Program-made: the position numbers and the translations under genes
In this document: one piece after another, positions 33,044 to 46,100 of the stretch
Layout: each line of letters begins with the position of its first letter
How positions within the stretch are numbered: position 1 is the first letter of the stretch
Assembly (NCBI GenBank): GCA_950097015.1
Contig: CATNEN010000032.1
Location: forward strand, 1,550,001-1,614,000
Direction: 5' to 3'
From: Macrostomum hystrix
Taxonomy: Eukaryota > Platyhelminthes > Macrostomidae
DNA length: 64,000 nt
Notes under the pieces: model-generated
The model's database searches: none
What the model was told of the DNA's origin: nothing
What the model saw: only the letters and a program-made list of their open reading frames with translations

Positions 33044-35079
33044 CTAGGAAGTAGCAGCGGAATGGCAAAAAATAACGCGGGTTCGCCCACAAGGGCTGGC
33101 CTTTTTATGTAGTCCCCTTGGCCCGAGCCCCACCCCCCCTCCCGAGGCGGCCAGGCTGTCACGGGTTTGTCCTGGCCTGAACCCCACCCCAATGTCAGGT
33201 CAACTGGCCCGCTAGCCAGCTTGCTCGGTGGCCTCGAAATATGGGGCTGCGCCGAGGTTGTCTTAGGGCCACACGCCAATGGGCAGTCCCTCCGCCCACT
33301 CTCCCCACCCTCCCTCCGCGTTCTCTCGCCCCAGAATGCTAGGTCATGCGACCCGTAGTCGTAGGGGTCGCGTGTACGCGTGCAGTGCCCGCACTGCACT
33401 GGCGAGGCAGAGAGGAAGAGAAGGAGAGAGGGAGAGAGGGAGAGAGGGAAAGAGGGGGAGACGGAGAGACTGTCGAGGTGGCGGTTCTCTGAAGACCGGA
33501 CACGACCTCGCCACCCCGTGAAATGAGGATGCGCATTCGCACTGGTGGAGTACATTGTGACGCAGAGAGCTAGAACCCTATATTCTCCGCCTGTTTTTCT
33601 CCCAAATCCCACACATTCTCTATCCCTCTAAACGGGAGAATGGAATCTGACCTACAGGCGGAAAGCTTCCTGGAAAAAATCGATGAAGTGAAAATGATAA
33701 TCCCCGAAGCTCCAAGCTGTGGGGGAAGAGAATGGGTAAGCGAGCGCTTTCGAGGTCATGTCGGGTCACGCGGACTTCTGCATCCCTAGATTTTACCGCA
33801 AGAAAGCGCTCGGGATTTCCCGGCTTCACTAGCTTACATTCGCAATGTTCCCTAGATTGAAGCAGGATCGGAACGATAAGATAATTTTATAGAATCGAGC
33901 CTCAACAGATCCCTAACAGCGTGTCCTCTGGGTGAATAATTCCCAGTTATCGCAGAGATTCATCAGCTGCTACTGACAGGTGCCAACTGTGCCGGTCACA
34001 CCGGGTCATTCCATCGGCCTCACGCTCACTCTCTTTTCTCTCTTTTGCCAACGCATCACGTGATGCGAGATTGTAGAGTGAGGGGGCATCTCGGGCCGCA
34101 CTGCCTCATCTCCGCAGTAAAGACTGCATCGGAGACAGGGAATTGGGCCTCATCAAACTGAGAGGCTGGATAAAGAGAGAGAGACGGAGAATGAAAGGGC
34201 CGCAGGGTGTGGGAAATTGAAAGAGTGGATGCGGTTACGCAACTCACTAGGCGAGTTGCTCAGTAGAGACCGCAGCTCTTCTCAATCAGGCCTGCAGTCT
34301 GTGTGTGCTCAAATACAGCCTAAGCCTAAGCCTATCTGCTGTGCTCTCTCTGAGGCCCCTAACTGGAGACTGACCTGACCCAGTCTTTTTATTTCACTCC
34401 GTTTGGATGCAGTCGGCAATTTCCAGCCCCTCTTCCGTTTGAGGTCGCAGCTGCTGCGGTACGCTCGCACAGTGTTCAAGAGCAGGTCACAGAGGATGGA
34501 AAGCAATGGCCATGCTTGTGACCCGAGAGCTGTCAACATTGAGGTGCTCTGTCAAGATGGCCTGAATACAGCTTGCCACAAACTAAAATCTCTTCATTCA
34601 AAAACGCGTCTGATCACATGACTCACGGAAGACTACTCAACTCAGGCTGCTAAAGCGGACTCCTCAATCGATCCCACAAATGGACCCGTCCATATATCTC
34701 TCAATTAAATCTATTTATAAATCTACTTCTCAATCGACCTCTCAATCGTCTTATTATCAATCTTCTTCTCAGTTGATCGCCCAACCTCTTGGGCTGAAAG
34801 CATCTTCAGTTTTCTAAAGGCTTCTGATAACTTTCTTTAGTACCCGTAGACCCTAACATTATGTGACCTTTCATTCTTTTAACTTTTGTTTGCCCACTAA
34901 ATTGTAAGGTTCATAAAAATTATTCGATTGGCAGCATATTATTTGACTTCTTAGACCAAGGCTATAACAGATACTTAATCTGGGTTTATCTTAACTCAAC
35001 TACTTCCTTGCCTAGCTTATAAAGCCAATTTTATACCTACACGCACACACGCACACACGCACATACACACACTTCTATC

Positions 35080-35111
<32 letters not shown>

Positions 35112-35885
35112 TCGTATATCTGTGTGCCTACCACTGCAAGAATTGACGTTAACTACCGATGAAGCTATGCAATGCTGGGCCAGCAGTGCTGACTCACCCC
35201 ACCCACAGCCGCGAGCGATGCCGGGTTGGCATGCAGATTGCAGATTCTAGAGCTACACCAACAGCCCACGCAGCCCTCACACACACTGCGTGACTCAGTC
35301 ACAACACGCGCACACAATGCGTGTACATTCTCTCATCTCCAGATGCAACCCAGCTAGTTAGCAAAGTATGATAAAAAATTATAACAAAAATACCATCCCA
35401 TCCCATCCAACATGTTTAGTTTTCCTTGGTGGATGGGGCAATTAATTATCCAGCCAGAAAATCGCTGACCCAATATTGCTACCGGGTCAAACTGACGCGC
35501 GTTGCTGTGAGGTCATCATTGTTCAACCCGGGGGTACCGATTTTGTTTTAATCATTTTCAGCTATACTGAATTGGAAAGTGTAACAAAATAACAAAGTCG
35601 CGCATGACAATGTTAAATGTCAAGAAGTATATTTTGTTAAGGCTAGCTGTTTACAAAAACAATGCACCAGATTGGGCAATCGCATGTTTAATACTTCTAG
35701 TTGCAAACTTGCATTGTTACTGCAGCAGAAAAAATTATCTGATTCGCTAATAAACTGCTAAGTAGGTCATTGGCACAGCTGTGACTCATAGCAGTGCGCG
35801 TATTAATAATAAATAATATAACTGTTCGACGTGGCACACACGTTGGACAGCTACGCTCAAATGAGCGAATTAATTTGCCACTCAG
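33044..35885. other. Intergenic sequence, GC-rich then AT-rich
   Basis: 33000-33620 is GC-rich with a GGGAGA-type purine tract at 33407-33470. 34000-34320 has short CT/GA-rich tracts. 35041-35112 holds CACACG, CACATA and TA microsatellites. Several minus-strand frames of 60-190 codons in the GC-rich part are low-complexity. A possible exon at 34388-34500 (minus; reads SKRSEIKRLGQ before a GTCAGT donor) has no support beyond the splice site. Confidence 0.4.
35041..35112. repeat. Microsatellites (CA-rich and TA)
   Basis: CGCACACA-type repeats followed by about eleven TA dinucleotides. Confidence 0.9.
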
Positions 35886-36863
35886 CTCTGACAGAGTGAA
35901 CAGCCAGAATGGCAGAGTGAACAGCCAGAATGGTAGAGTGAACAGCCAGAATGGCAGAGTGAACAGCCAGAATGGCAGAGTGAACAGCCAGAATGGTAGA
36001 GTGAACAGCCAGAATGGTAGAGTGAACAGCCAGAATGGTAGAGTGAACAGCCAGAATGGTAGAGTGAACAGCCAGAATGGTAGAGTGAACAGCCAGAATG
36101 GTAGAGTGAACAGCCAGAATAGCAGAGTGAACAGCCAGAATGGTAGAGTGAACAGCCAGAATGGTAGAGTGAACAGCCAGAATGGTAGAGTGAACAGCCA
36201 GAATGGTATAGTGAACAGCCAGAATGGTAGAGTGAACAGCCAGAATGGTAGAGTGAACAGCCGGAATGGTAGAGTGAACAGCCGGAATGGTAGAGTGAAC
36301 AGCCAGAATGGCAGAGTGAACAGCCAGAATGGTAGAGTGAACAGCCAGAATGGTAGAGTGAACAGCCAGAATGGTAGAGTGAACAGCCAGAATAGCAGAG
36401 TGAACAGCCAGAATGGTAGAGTGAACAGCCAGAATGGTAGAGTGAACAGCCAGAATGGTAGAGTTAACAGCCAGAATGGTATAGTGAACAGCCAGAATGG
36501 TAGAGTGAACAGCCGGAATGGTAGAGTGAACAGCCAGAATGGCAGAGTGAACAGCCAGAATGGCAGAGTGAACAGCCAGAATGGCAGAGTGAACAGCCAG
36601 AATGGCAGAGTGAACAGCCAGAATGGCAGAGTGAACAGCCAGAATGGCAGAGTGAACAGCCGGAATGGCAGAGTGAACAGCCGGAATGGCAGAGTGAACA
36701 GCCAGAATGGCAGAGTGAACAGCCAGAATGGCAGAGTGAACAGCCAGAATGGCAGAGTGAACAGCCAGAATGGCAGAGTGAACAGCCAGAATGGCAGAGT
36801 GAACAGCCAGAATGGCAGAGTGAACAGCCAGAATGGCAGAGTGAACAGCCAGAATGGTAAATT
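35886..36863. repeat. 21-bp minisatellite
   Basis: About 46 copies of a 21-bp unit containing GTGAACAGCCAGAATGG. The left two thirds carry mostly GGTAGA at the unit junction, the right third almost only GGCAGA, so two subfamilies have each spread locally. Because 21 is divisible by three, both strands hold open frames (RVNSQNG and LPFWLFT repeats); they have no flanking gene signals. Confidence 0.96.
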
Positions 36864-38344
36864 ATAATTATTAAGAGCAGACAGTTTTAGTACACAAATT
36901 TCGTCGTTCATCAATAAGATTCGCCCGCTTCCAAGTAGTCTAGACATTGGCCTGTCTGTCTAACAATGCGTGCACTCTGGGGTGCATTCGGCAGACTAAC
37001 AGCCCTTGCGCAGTGGCTACCAGCGCTTCCGTTTCGAGATTGACATTTGCAGACGGAATTGAGGTATTGCGCAGCGGCCGCTGCTGTGTTCGCTTTCAGT
37101 CCAACTGTTCAAAATTTTGGAGGCATAATAGTGGGTTTGTAATAAAGTACGAGTATTAGCTATTTTCAGAATAATTTTTGTCACACTGTAAGATATACTT
37201 TTTATGCAATTAATGCGTTTCTAGCTTGTACTTCGAATAATAGAATGAATGGATCATGTTGTATGTTCAATCAATCGATGAATGCCAACACGAAAATGTC
37301 GACACCTTTACTAGCGGCATTCAGATCATAACCGATTTGATTGTGTAAGGTAAAGTCATAAATGACAGAATTAGTTTAGCTGCAAGGCTGCCTTGCGTGT
37401 GCCAGATTTCTCAAACGTTAGAATCAACATTTTACAAGCCATTACTGTATTATTGGGTCAGGATTTATCACAGATTTCACCGCCTGAATGAATGGCCGAC
37501 ACGATGATGACTCAGCCGCATGCTAACTACCGTTTCTTTGAAGGCTGCCGCTGCAGTAACCGACCACCCCCCCAAGCAATGTCCTAACTGGCCTCACCGT
37601 GAGACTCACTGACTGTTCATGCTAACGTCGCTAAAATTCTCATTTCCAAGCTAAAGTTTCGCGCGCAGCTTACGGTCTGTTCCTACTGACAGCTTGCGCG
37701 GACTTTGCTCGGTAACTCACCCTCCGTTTTTTCCCCAACAGTGGCACCGTCATTGTTTTTTAGCCTTTCCGTTTCCTCCCCTATTTGGCCCTTAAAACCT
37801 CTCGCTCCTCTCGCTGCCCATGCCCTTTGAATAGGACTGTTTAAACAGTGTGAGCACACTATAGCAAGCTGACTCATACACGCATAGTAGGTCGAGCATT
37901 TGCACTAGGAGCACTAAAGGGAAATTGTGCAGTGCAGATCGGGGCAAACTCCCCATTCCCCATTCTTGTAGTTGCCCTGTGCTCCTTAATATCAGGCAAG
38001 CTACTCACAATACAATGCAGCATTTTCCTATGTTGGCATTGGCTTAGGCCTCACAAAAACCTAGGGGAGGGGGACTGGCTTGGCAGGTGTCCGCCTGGTT
38101 GCCACGCTGACTCATACTGAGGCACTCGCATTCATTCACTCATATGTTTGTTCAATTCATTCATTAATTTAAACAGGCTAGCTTGTTGCTCGAGCGCTGA
38201 GCAGGAAAATGCATTTTCTAATTTACATTCCGGCTTTTGATGCGGCAATTAAGTTCTGAATAAAAATGAGTCTAGTATTGACTTGCGCCAATTCAACAAC
38301 TTGTTGCCCTAGGCGAGGGCTCCCTTAATCTCTCCCGAACTGTC
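36864..38344. other. Unique intergenic sequence
   Basis: No gene recognised on either strand. A few open frames of 60-70 codons show no recognisable feature. Confidence 0.35.
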
Positions 38345-40315
38345 CCATGATCATTCTCTCTCAAGATCTCACACTCTCCTAAGATCTCTCCATCTCTCCT
38401 AGGATCTCTCAATCTCTCCTAGGATCTCTCAATCTCTCCTAGGATCTCTCCATCTCTCCTAAGATCTCACAATCTCTCCTAGGATCTCACAATCTCTTCT
38501 ATTTCTCTCAATCTCTCCTAAGATCTCTCAATCTCTTCTATTTCTCACAATCTCTCCTAGGATCTCTCAATCTCTCCTAGGATCTCTCCATCTCTCCTAA
38601 GATCTCACAATCTCTCCTAGGATCTCACAATCTCTCCTAGGATCTCACAATCTCTTCTAGGATCTCTCAATCTCTCCTAAGATTTCTCAATCTCTTCTAT
38701 TTCTCACAATCTCTCCTAGGATCTCTCAATCTCTCCTAGGATCTCTCAATATCTCCTAGGATCTCTCCATCTCTCCTAAGATCTCACAATCTCTCCTAGG
38801 ATCTCACAATCTCTCCTAGGATCTCACAATCACTCCTAGGATCTCTCGATCTCTCGTATGATCTCTCAATATCTCCTAGAATCTCTCCATCTCTCCTAAG
38901 ATCTCTCAATTTCTCCTAGGATCTCGCAATCTCTCTTAGGATCTCTCAATCTCTCCTAGGATCTCTCAATCTCTCCTAGGATCTCTCCATCTCTCCTAAG
39001 ATCTCACAATCTCTCCTAGGATCTCACAATCTCTCCTAGGATCTCACAATCTCTTCTAGGATCTCTCAATCTCTCCTAAGATTTCTCAATCTCTTCTATT
39101 TCTCACAATCTCTCCTAGGATCTCTCAATATCTCCTAGGATCTCTCCATCTCTCCTAAGATCTCACAATCTCTCCTAGGATCTCACAATCTCTCCTAGGA
39201 TCTCACAATCACTCCTAGGATCTCTCGATCTCTCGTATGATCTCTCAATATCTCCTAGAATCTCTCCATCTCTCCTAAGATCTCTCAATTTCTCCTAGGA
39301 TCTCGCAATCTCTCTTAGGATCTCTCAATCTCTCCTAGGATCTCTCAATCTCTCCTAGGATCTCTCCATCTCTCCTAAGATCTCACAATCTCTCCTAGGA
39401 TCTCACAATCTCTCCTAGGATCTCACAATCTCTTCTAGGATCTCTCAATCTCTCCTAAGATTTCTCAATCTCTTCTATTTCTCACAATCTCTCCTAGGAT
39501 CTCTCAATATCTCCTAGGATCTCTCCATCTCTCCTAAGATCTCACAATCTCTCCTAGGATCTCACAATCTCTCCTAGGATCTCACAATCACTCCTAGGAT
39601 CTCTCGATCTCTCGTATGATCTCTCAATATCTCCTAGAATCTCTCCATCTCTCCTAAGATCTCTCAATTTCTCCTAGGATCTCGCAATCTCTCTTAGGAT
39701 CTCTCAATCTCTCCTAGGATCTCTCAATCTCTCCTAGGATCTCTCCATCTCTCCTAAGATCTCACAATCTCTCCTAGGATCTCACAATCTCTCCTAGGAT
39801 CTCACAATCTCTTCTAGGATCTCTCAATCTCTCCTAAGATTTCTCAATCTCTTCTATTTCTCACAATCTCTCCTAGGATCTCTCAATCTCTCCTAGGATC
39901 TCTCAATATCTCCTAGGATCTCTCCATCTCTCCTAAGATCTCACAATCTCTCCTAGGATCTCACAATCTCTCCTAGGATCTCACAATCTCTCCTAGGATC
40001 TCTCGATCTCTCGTATGATCTCTCCATCTCTCCTAGAATCTCTCCATCTCTCCTAAGATCTCTCAATTTCTCCTAGGATCTCGCAATCTCTCTTAGGATC
40101 TCTCAATCTCTCCTAGGATCTCTCAATCTCTCCTAGGATCTCTCCATCTCTCCTAAGATCTCTCAATCTCTCCTTAGATCTCTCAATCTCTCCTAGGATC
40201 TCTCCTTCTCTCCTAAGATCTCTCAATCTCTCCTTAGATCTCTCAATCTCTCCTAGGATCTCCAATCTCTGCTAGGATCTCACAATCTCTCCTTAGATCT
40301 CCCAATTTTCTCTAG
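38345..40315. repeat. 20-bp minisatellite with 379-bp higher-order repeat
   Basis: About 98 copies of a 20-bp unit like ATCTCTCCTAGGATCTCTCA. Rare variants recur in fixed order: the ATCTCTCGATCTCTCGTATG block begins at 38841, 39220, 39599 and 39998, i.e. at offsets of 379, 379 and 399, so a block of 19 units has been duplicated at least three times; the last copy gained one unit. Confidence 0.96.
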
Positions 40316-40896
40316 GATCTCTGCCCTCTGGTATGGCTCTCTGACTGTCACTCATTCTGTGACAGCTCTTATGAACTGCTCACTAGCCCACTATCTCAGA
40401 TTTGCATAAACAGAAAAGAAACATTTTCTATTACTATTAGTAGGATAGATTGGACAGTAGTAACGGTGCTTGCCTATTATTTCTATTGTCCAAAAACACA
40501 CGTGAATATTTACCTTCTTTCTATCCACCAATCTCTATTTTTCTCTCCATTCTAAAAACATTTTGGAGCACAATATAGACTTCAATTCAACTGCCGACCA
40601 AAGAAACATCAAGCCGCGAAAAACAGTTTATTTACGAATTGGTTAGAATAATACAATTTTTAGAACATATAGACACTGCTTTCAGCAATTAAAAACACAG
40701 TAAAGTGTTTTGAGCACCATGAAAAAGTTAATGCTGTATTGTTGTAGAATTTAACAAATTAAATGGAGCTGTCAATTCATCTTAAAAACGGATGTTTGCA
40801 AAATAGTGTCTTTCTGTATTGATTGCCCGAATACTGAAAATGATCAGGAATAATGAATAAACTGGAAGATTTACATGAAATAACATCCCATAAAAT
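40316..40896. other. 3' flank of the Rab11-FIP-like gene
   Basis: AT-rich unique sequence. On the minus strand AATAAA (40632-40627) lies about 265 bases past the stop codon of the next gene and is its probable polyadenylation signal. Confidence 0.45.
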
Positions 40897-43161
40897 TCAT
40901 CCCACCGACTTGAGCCCCTGAGCAGCTTGGGAATGCTTCTCCAGCAGGTTCTCGAGTCCACTGTCAATCAGCCTAGCCAGCAGGCCGTCGATGTACTCAG
41001 TCAGTTCGCGAGCTCGTTGAGCACTAGCCCGGGACGTTGCGGCTGACCTATCGGCAGCCTCTGCGGCTCGCAGCTCCGCCGAGGTCGCCGCCGCCTCGGC
41101 GCTTCGCAGACGGGCGAGAAGCTGCGCCGACTGGCGCTGAACTGCGGCCAGCTCTGAGCGAAGGCCTTCAACGCGAAGCTGCAGAAGACGGCGCGGCGGC
41201 TTTTGGTGCGGCCGTTGCTTCGCCAGTTTTGACGCGCTGCTGTATGAGCAGTCGGCGTCCGTGGACGACGAAGAGCTGCTGCTTCCTGAGATAGATCACG
41301 GGACTGACGGAAAATCAATGCAATTTTCGAAGGCTGATATCTGCCAAAATGTTGAACCAATCATCATGAAATCATCATGAAACACTATCCCATGAAACAC
41401 CTTCCAGAATCACCAAACATTGGCATCGTGGAGATATTCAAGGATTCTCGTCTGGGTGTCTGGTTGGGCAAAAACCAGCAATTATAGGCATAGTCATCTT
41501 ACAGTGTCGGCTGTCATTATTGATTTTAATGTTAATTATTATATTACTAAACTGATATACGAGGGTTAACACAAAGCAGTTCTTGTGGTCCTTGTCTACA
41601 GGGACTTTGAATAATTTTGAATCTTCTGTATCCTGAAAATGGTAGACTTTCACGAAAACCGGTTTGGTAGACATCGTGAATTAGCTAGCGAGTATTTGAA
41701 ATAGACCCGTAGGAATTCCTCCAGGAAAAAATAGCGTGGTCTCTCTACTTCTAAAGCCGCCAAGACGAACCTTCGTCACCGCTGCCCGGAGTTGCCGCAA
41801 AGCCGGAGCTATTTTCGACGCCAATGTCGGTTTTCTCCGACGCCAGCGGAGCCAGCGTGTCGCCCTCATCGTTGTCGCGGTCGTTTCCGTCGTCACCAGC
41901 GGCTTGCCGGGAGCCGGCGCAAATTCGAAGCCGGCCCAGTCGGCGCCAGGCGATGCGAACCGCCGGCGCGGACATTCGCCGTCTGCCGCCGCCGCCGCCT
42001 CCGGCCGGCTGGGTCTGGCCGCCGCTCTGCGAGCTGCGCGACTGAAACTTCAAAACTGGTCGGCAGTGCCGAGTGGCAGCCACCCAGCAGCGATAGCGAA
42101 TGTGGCCGCTGAAGCCTCCGCCGCCAGGGTAGCCGAACGGCGTCGGCGCCGCCAGAAGGACGGAGTCGGTGGGCACCGACATGGCTTCGCTCTGCGACAC
42201 CAGGGACAGCGGCAGGTCCGCTTGACCCACCAGTCGACCGCGGCAGAGCAGTCGCAGTGTCAGAGGCTCAGGAATAGCGCCAAGATCTCTGGCAGGCGTC
42301 ATAATTCAAAATTTAACTTTTAATTAGACCAATAATTTGACGACAATCGAGTTCAATAAACATCTCGGGCGAGGAAAAACCGGCTTACATTGCCTCCGTC
42401 AGATCGAATTTCGGATTGCCCCTTGTCTCCACCACAACCCGGCTGGACAATTTCAAATCCTTGCCCTGATGGCACGTGACTTGCCACTTTGCCTTCTTCT
42501 TGGCTGAAATTTGATGCGTTATGTAAATTCATACCCTAATAATAATAATAATAACAAAAATAAGTATTTAGTGTGTAATAAAAATTATTACTATTTTTCT
42601 TATAACTGCAAGAGGGCTGCAGGCAATGCCACATCATTTCGTGACACTAGACCCGCAGCCAGCGAGGAGGCAATTTTGCCCATTTTGCTCACTCCTGAGC
42701 ACACACGCACACAGCTACTGTACACAGGCACACGCTCACACAGGTGTGTACATCTGCCCTGACACTCTCACTGTGCCTTGGGGGTTGGCCCTCAATGGCG
42801 TAAATTGCACGACAAGCCCCCAAGCCTTCTCTCCGCGGCTGCGCCCCAAATGAATGTGGCTCAGGGACCTTGGTGCGAGAGGAAAACGCGTTAGACAGCT
42901 CTGTCACCGGCCCCTAGTTTCACAGCCTTCGTTTTGAGTACTTGTTTTTGGTATTGATCTCACCATTCTCAAAGTCTATTGGGATCGGCAGATTCAAAGC
43001 GTTGTAGACTGAAAAAAGATTATAAAAGCCAATATTAATTTAGTAAATAGTTAGTCAGACTAATATCTGACTAAAGGCCAAAAGCATTTACTCGTCATTA
43101 TGACGACAGCCGGCTCGACATTGTCCATTGGATCCTGGACTGCAGGGGTCAGATAATCCAT
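40897..43161 (-). CDS. C2-domain protein resembling class I Rab11-FIP
   Basis: Five exons: 43092-43161 (ATG at 43161), 42964-43008, 42389-42503, 41771-42288 (or 41780, two donors fit), 40897-41285. Phases agree at every join; total 378 (or 375) residues. The N-terminal third is a C2 fold: strand VVIMTIYNALNLP, then KWQVTCHQGKDLK, VVVETRGNPKFDL and PLTLRLLCRGRLVGQADLPL. A low-complexity Gly/Arg/Ser linker follows. The C-terminal 100 residues are an Ala/Arg/Leu coiled coil that ends in ELTEYIDGLLARL, close to the Rab11/Rab14-binding motif of FIP proteins (YID.LL.R). Those proteins link recycling-endosome Rabs to membranes and motors. The assignment rests on domain order and this motif. Intron 2 contains a SINE. 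An acceptor CGTTCCAG ends nine bases before the ATG. Confidence 0.68.
42602..42912 (-). mobile_element. tRNA-derived SINE, copy 2
   Basis: Reverse-strand copy in intron 2 of the Rab11-FIP-like gene, in the same orientation as the gene. Head with A box (GACAGAGCTGTCTAACGCG) and body with the family blocks. The B box is partly deleted: the sequence between GGTCCCTGAGC and CACATTCATTTGG is shortened. Confidence 0.8.
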
Positions 43162-43170
43162 CGCAACAGC

Positions 43171-46100
43171 CTGGAACGTTTATTATTGAATATACTTGGA
43201 TAAAGTTTTTAATCAATGTCGTTTTTAACAGTCATTTTGACAACAGGTTTCATTTTCTGTCCCTATATATTTAGCTACGTGACGTGACCTATACAAAAAA
43301 TTGCTTTACTTTTTGCGAAAGGAATATTGAATTTATGAAATCGATTATATGATAGCGTCAATGTTTATAAAGAAAAAAATTATGCATAGAATATTGTGAC
43401 CAAAGCGATATTTCTTAGAAAAAATGATAGCTAGTTAAGTAAGATCACTACCATGCAACAAAGAATTTAATAATTATTTTGATAAAGGTGGCAAAAACAT
43501 CATAGATACTATATACAATAATGTAGAAATATGGTAATGTTGTCATATTGTAATAATATAAAGCAATATTGTAATGGCGCTATTACAGAGTCGATTTTAA
43601 CTTTAGGTCAAGTTGATGCCGATAAAATCTTAAGAAAATAATTTTTTAAAAGGCTTTATAAATACTTTTTTATGCGTTAACATAAGCACTATAAATTCAT
43701 TTCTAACGTCTATAGAAAAATATTTGTTGATGCAAACTTTATTTATTTTCTAGAGATTTCGTAGTCCTTTGAACATTAAACAGTTCGTAAGTTGAGCAAC
43801 CTAAATGATTTGCTTCGTTAACTTTTAATAACGATAGCAATAAATTGGGCATGGCCATTTATGTTAAAACTGGATCCTGACTCTTTCCCACAGAAATAAG
43901 AAGTTAATATAAATGTTTTTTTTCAATAAGAAAAAGAACAGCGTTGTTTACCTTTGCTAAAAGCACTATGGAAACGTGTGTAAAATTCCTTAATACATCA
44001 GCCTTTGTTTAAACAATTAGAAAACACGTTCGCGTAACTCTTAAGCCGATACGAATTTCGTGCTTTGCACTCAAAATCACTTTTAACGAAAAAAGTATTT
44101 ATTTTTTTTTATTAGAACCGCAACCATAGGTGTAGGTGTAGTGTCAGCTTGTTTGCCCTTCTATTATTCAGTACTTATTTTTAGACGTGTTTTTGCTAAG
44201 AGTTCACCCACGCCAAGCCGGGCCGGACCAGCTGGGGGAACGGACGCCCACCACCCCGCGAGCGCTACCCCTGGGCTACGGTCCCGGCCAATCAGCGAGC
44301 GACCCGGCCTCACTACCTGTCTACCCTCGGCAAGAAGCGACCCCGGGGCTCAGAACGGCGGTCGCAAGTCTACTGCGATTTGTCGCCTTGGCTCAAGCTA
44401 CAGCCAGGCATCCACCTCGCCGATCGACCTAATTTGGGGTTAAAATGACTCTATATAACGAAGCGTGTTTTTGTAGTCCAAATTATATTTTACTTCGCGA
44501 TTCGCCTCACACTGTGAGAAGCACGTGCAACTAGTCCACTTGTTTTGTCCCTCCCCGCCCGACCACACTCCGCTTGTTCAGTTAGGTAGCTTTCGGCGCT
44601 ACGCGTCTTGAGAGTGCGCCGCTGACAAGGGTGGTCTAGATAGGCGCTTGTTGTCGAAGTCAGTACGTGCTCTCTTCGAAGACTCCGCCGTCAGGCAGAA
44701 GGAGTGCCAACCGATAGGATTTGTCGGGGCAGCGCTGAAAGCAGAGACAACCGGAGCCTCTCGGGAAGAGTAGGGCGCGGATTAGGCCAGTTAGGTAAAA
44801 TTGTTATATCCACATTGTTAGGCCAGACTTGCTTCTCACTGTGAGCGCGCTATAATTTATTTCTGTGCGAACATCTATTCTGTCAGTATAACTTTTAAGT
44901 CCAGGTAAACGATATTCAAAGTAATTCCTATTCGTATCTGGAATCTTAGTCACAGCTGATCAAATCACTTCTAATCAAATTATTCGAGTCTTGTGTTCAC
45001 ACTGTGTTATTCCTTTTTCATTGGGAGTTTCGCCGGGCCGGAGGACGACACACGGGTCTCATCGCTTATCTATTCCACTTCGCTCGCTACCAGTCTCTAA
45101 CGCTATTTAATTCCAAATTCCCTGCTGCTATTGAAACGATTGGTAGGACACCGACCCCGGTGAATAGTGAATAGTCGCTAGCTTTAAATTCCTCACGCTC
45201 CAGCTAGGACATTCATTTTATTACATAGGAATGGGGGAGGACATTGGGGGCAGTAAATGGCATCTGCCCCCCACATTTTAAATGCAAAATGTAGACTTTT
45301 AGATCATTTTTACTCTTATTCTTAGTTTTTGCTGCTTTGCAAGAATGCATGGCAAAAATAAAAATAAAGTTTAAAATGTAACCTCGGCCACCTCGGCCCC
45401 TTTTTTGGCCCCCATTTTCTAATCGTTTCTACGCATATGACCACAACGATAAATAGAAAACATAAGCTTAATGATTTTTTACGAGTGTATGATTCATAGT
45501 TAAATCAAGGATCACTGTAGTATAACAGTTACTATATCTGTAGTAGTACTACAGCTAGTGGTCCTCGTGTTGAATTCCATAGCTTTCTCACTATGTTTGA
45601 CGCCTTAATATATTAAACTTTATAGTCCTGTAAATCGAAAATCGAGTGCTAAAACATAATTCACTAGATCTACAACTTTCAAGCTACGTAATAGTAAAAA
45701 ATGTCATCACTCAAAATGTAGTAAAACATGTTTCGGCTATTACTGTCTTGATTCGTCCTAATTGAGCTTATTTAGATCGTTGAATGGTTACTAAGTATAT
45801 ATTATGCTTTGTTAATATATAAACACATCTGTGCAAAAAAAGAACTAGTTGAGAAAGGACAGATTAACGTTTCGAGAGAGTGAATGCAGGGCATGAGCCG
45901 CGCCAAGCGCCGCAAGCGACATTTGCACTAACCGCAAAGATTTCCTTGCCGCCAAAGACTTTTCGAATAGCCTTGCTTGGCTGCATGAATGTTACAATGC
46001 ACTACTTGCTAAAGCTGCCACGAGACGGCAAGCTGACTTTCAGATCTGTCAGATCTCTGGTGCATCTGCACTGAACCTGTGTATCTGTTGCTGTCATGTT

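Noticed and set aside
33031-33612. 193-codon minus-strand frame in the GC-rich segment
   Set aside because: Low-complexity Ser/Leu/Pro stretches from a purine tract; no domain, and it overlaps a better-supported exon in another frame.
35697-36947. Leu/Phe-rich (LPFWLFT)n frame on minus and RVNSQNG frame on plus
   Set aside because: Both strands of a 21-bp satellite are open because 21 is divisible by three; the apparent membrane repeats have no gene context.
38345-40315. Regular array considered as CRISPR
   Set aside because: Units are contiguous with no unique spacers, the host is an animal and no cas genes are present; the same holds for the other arrays.
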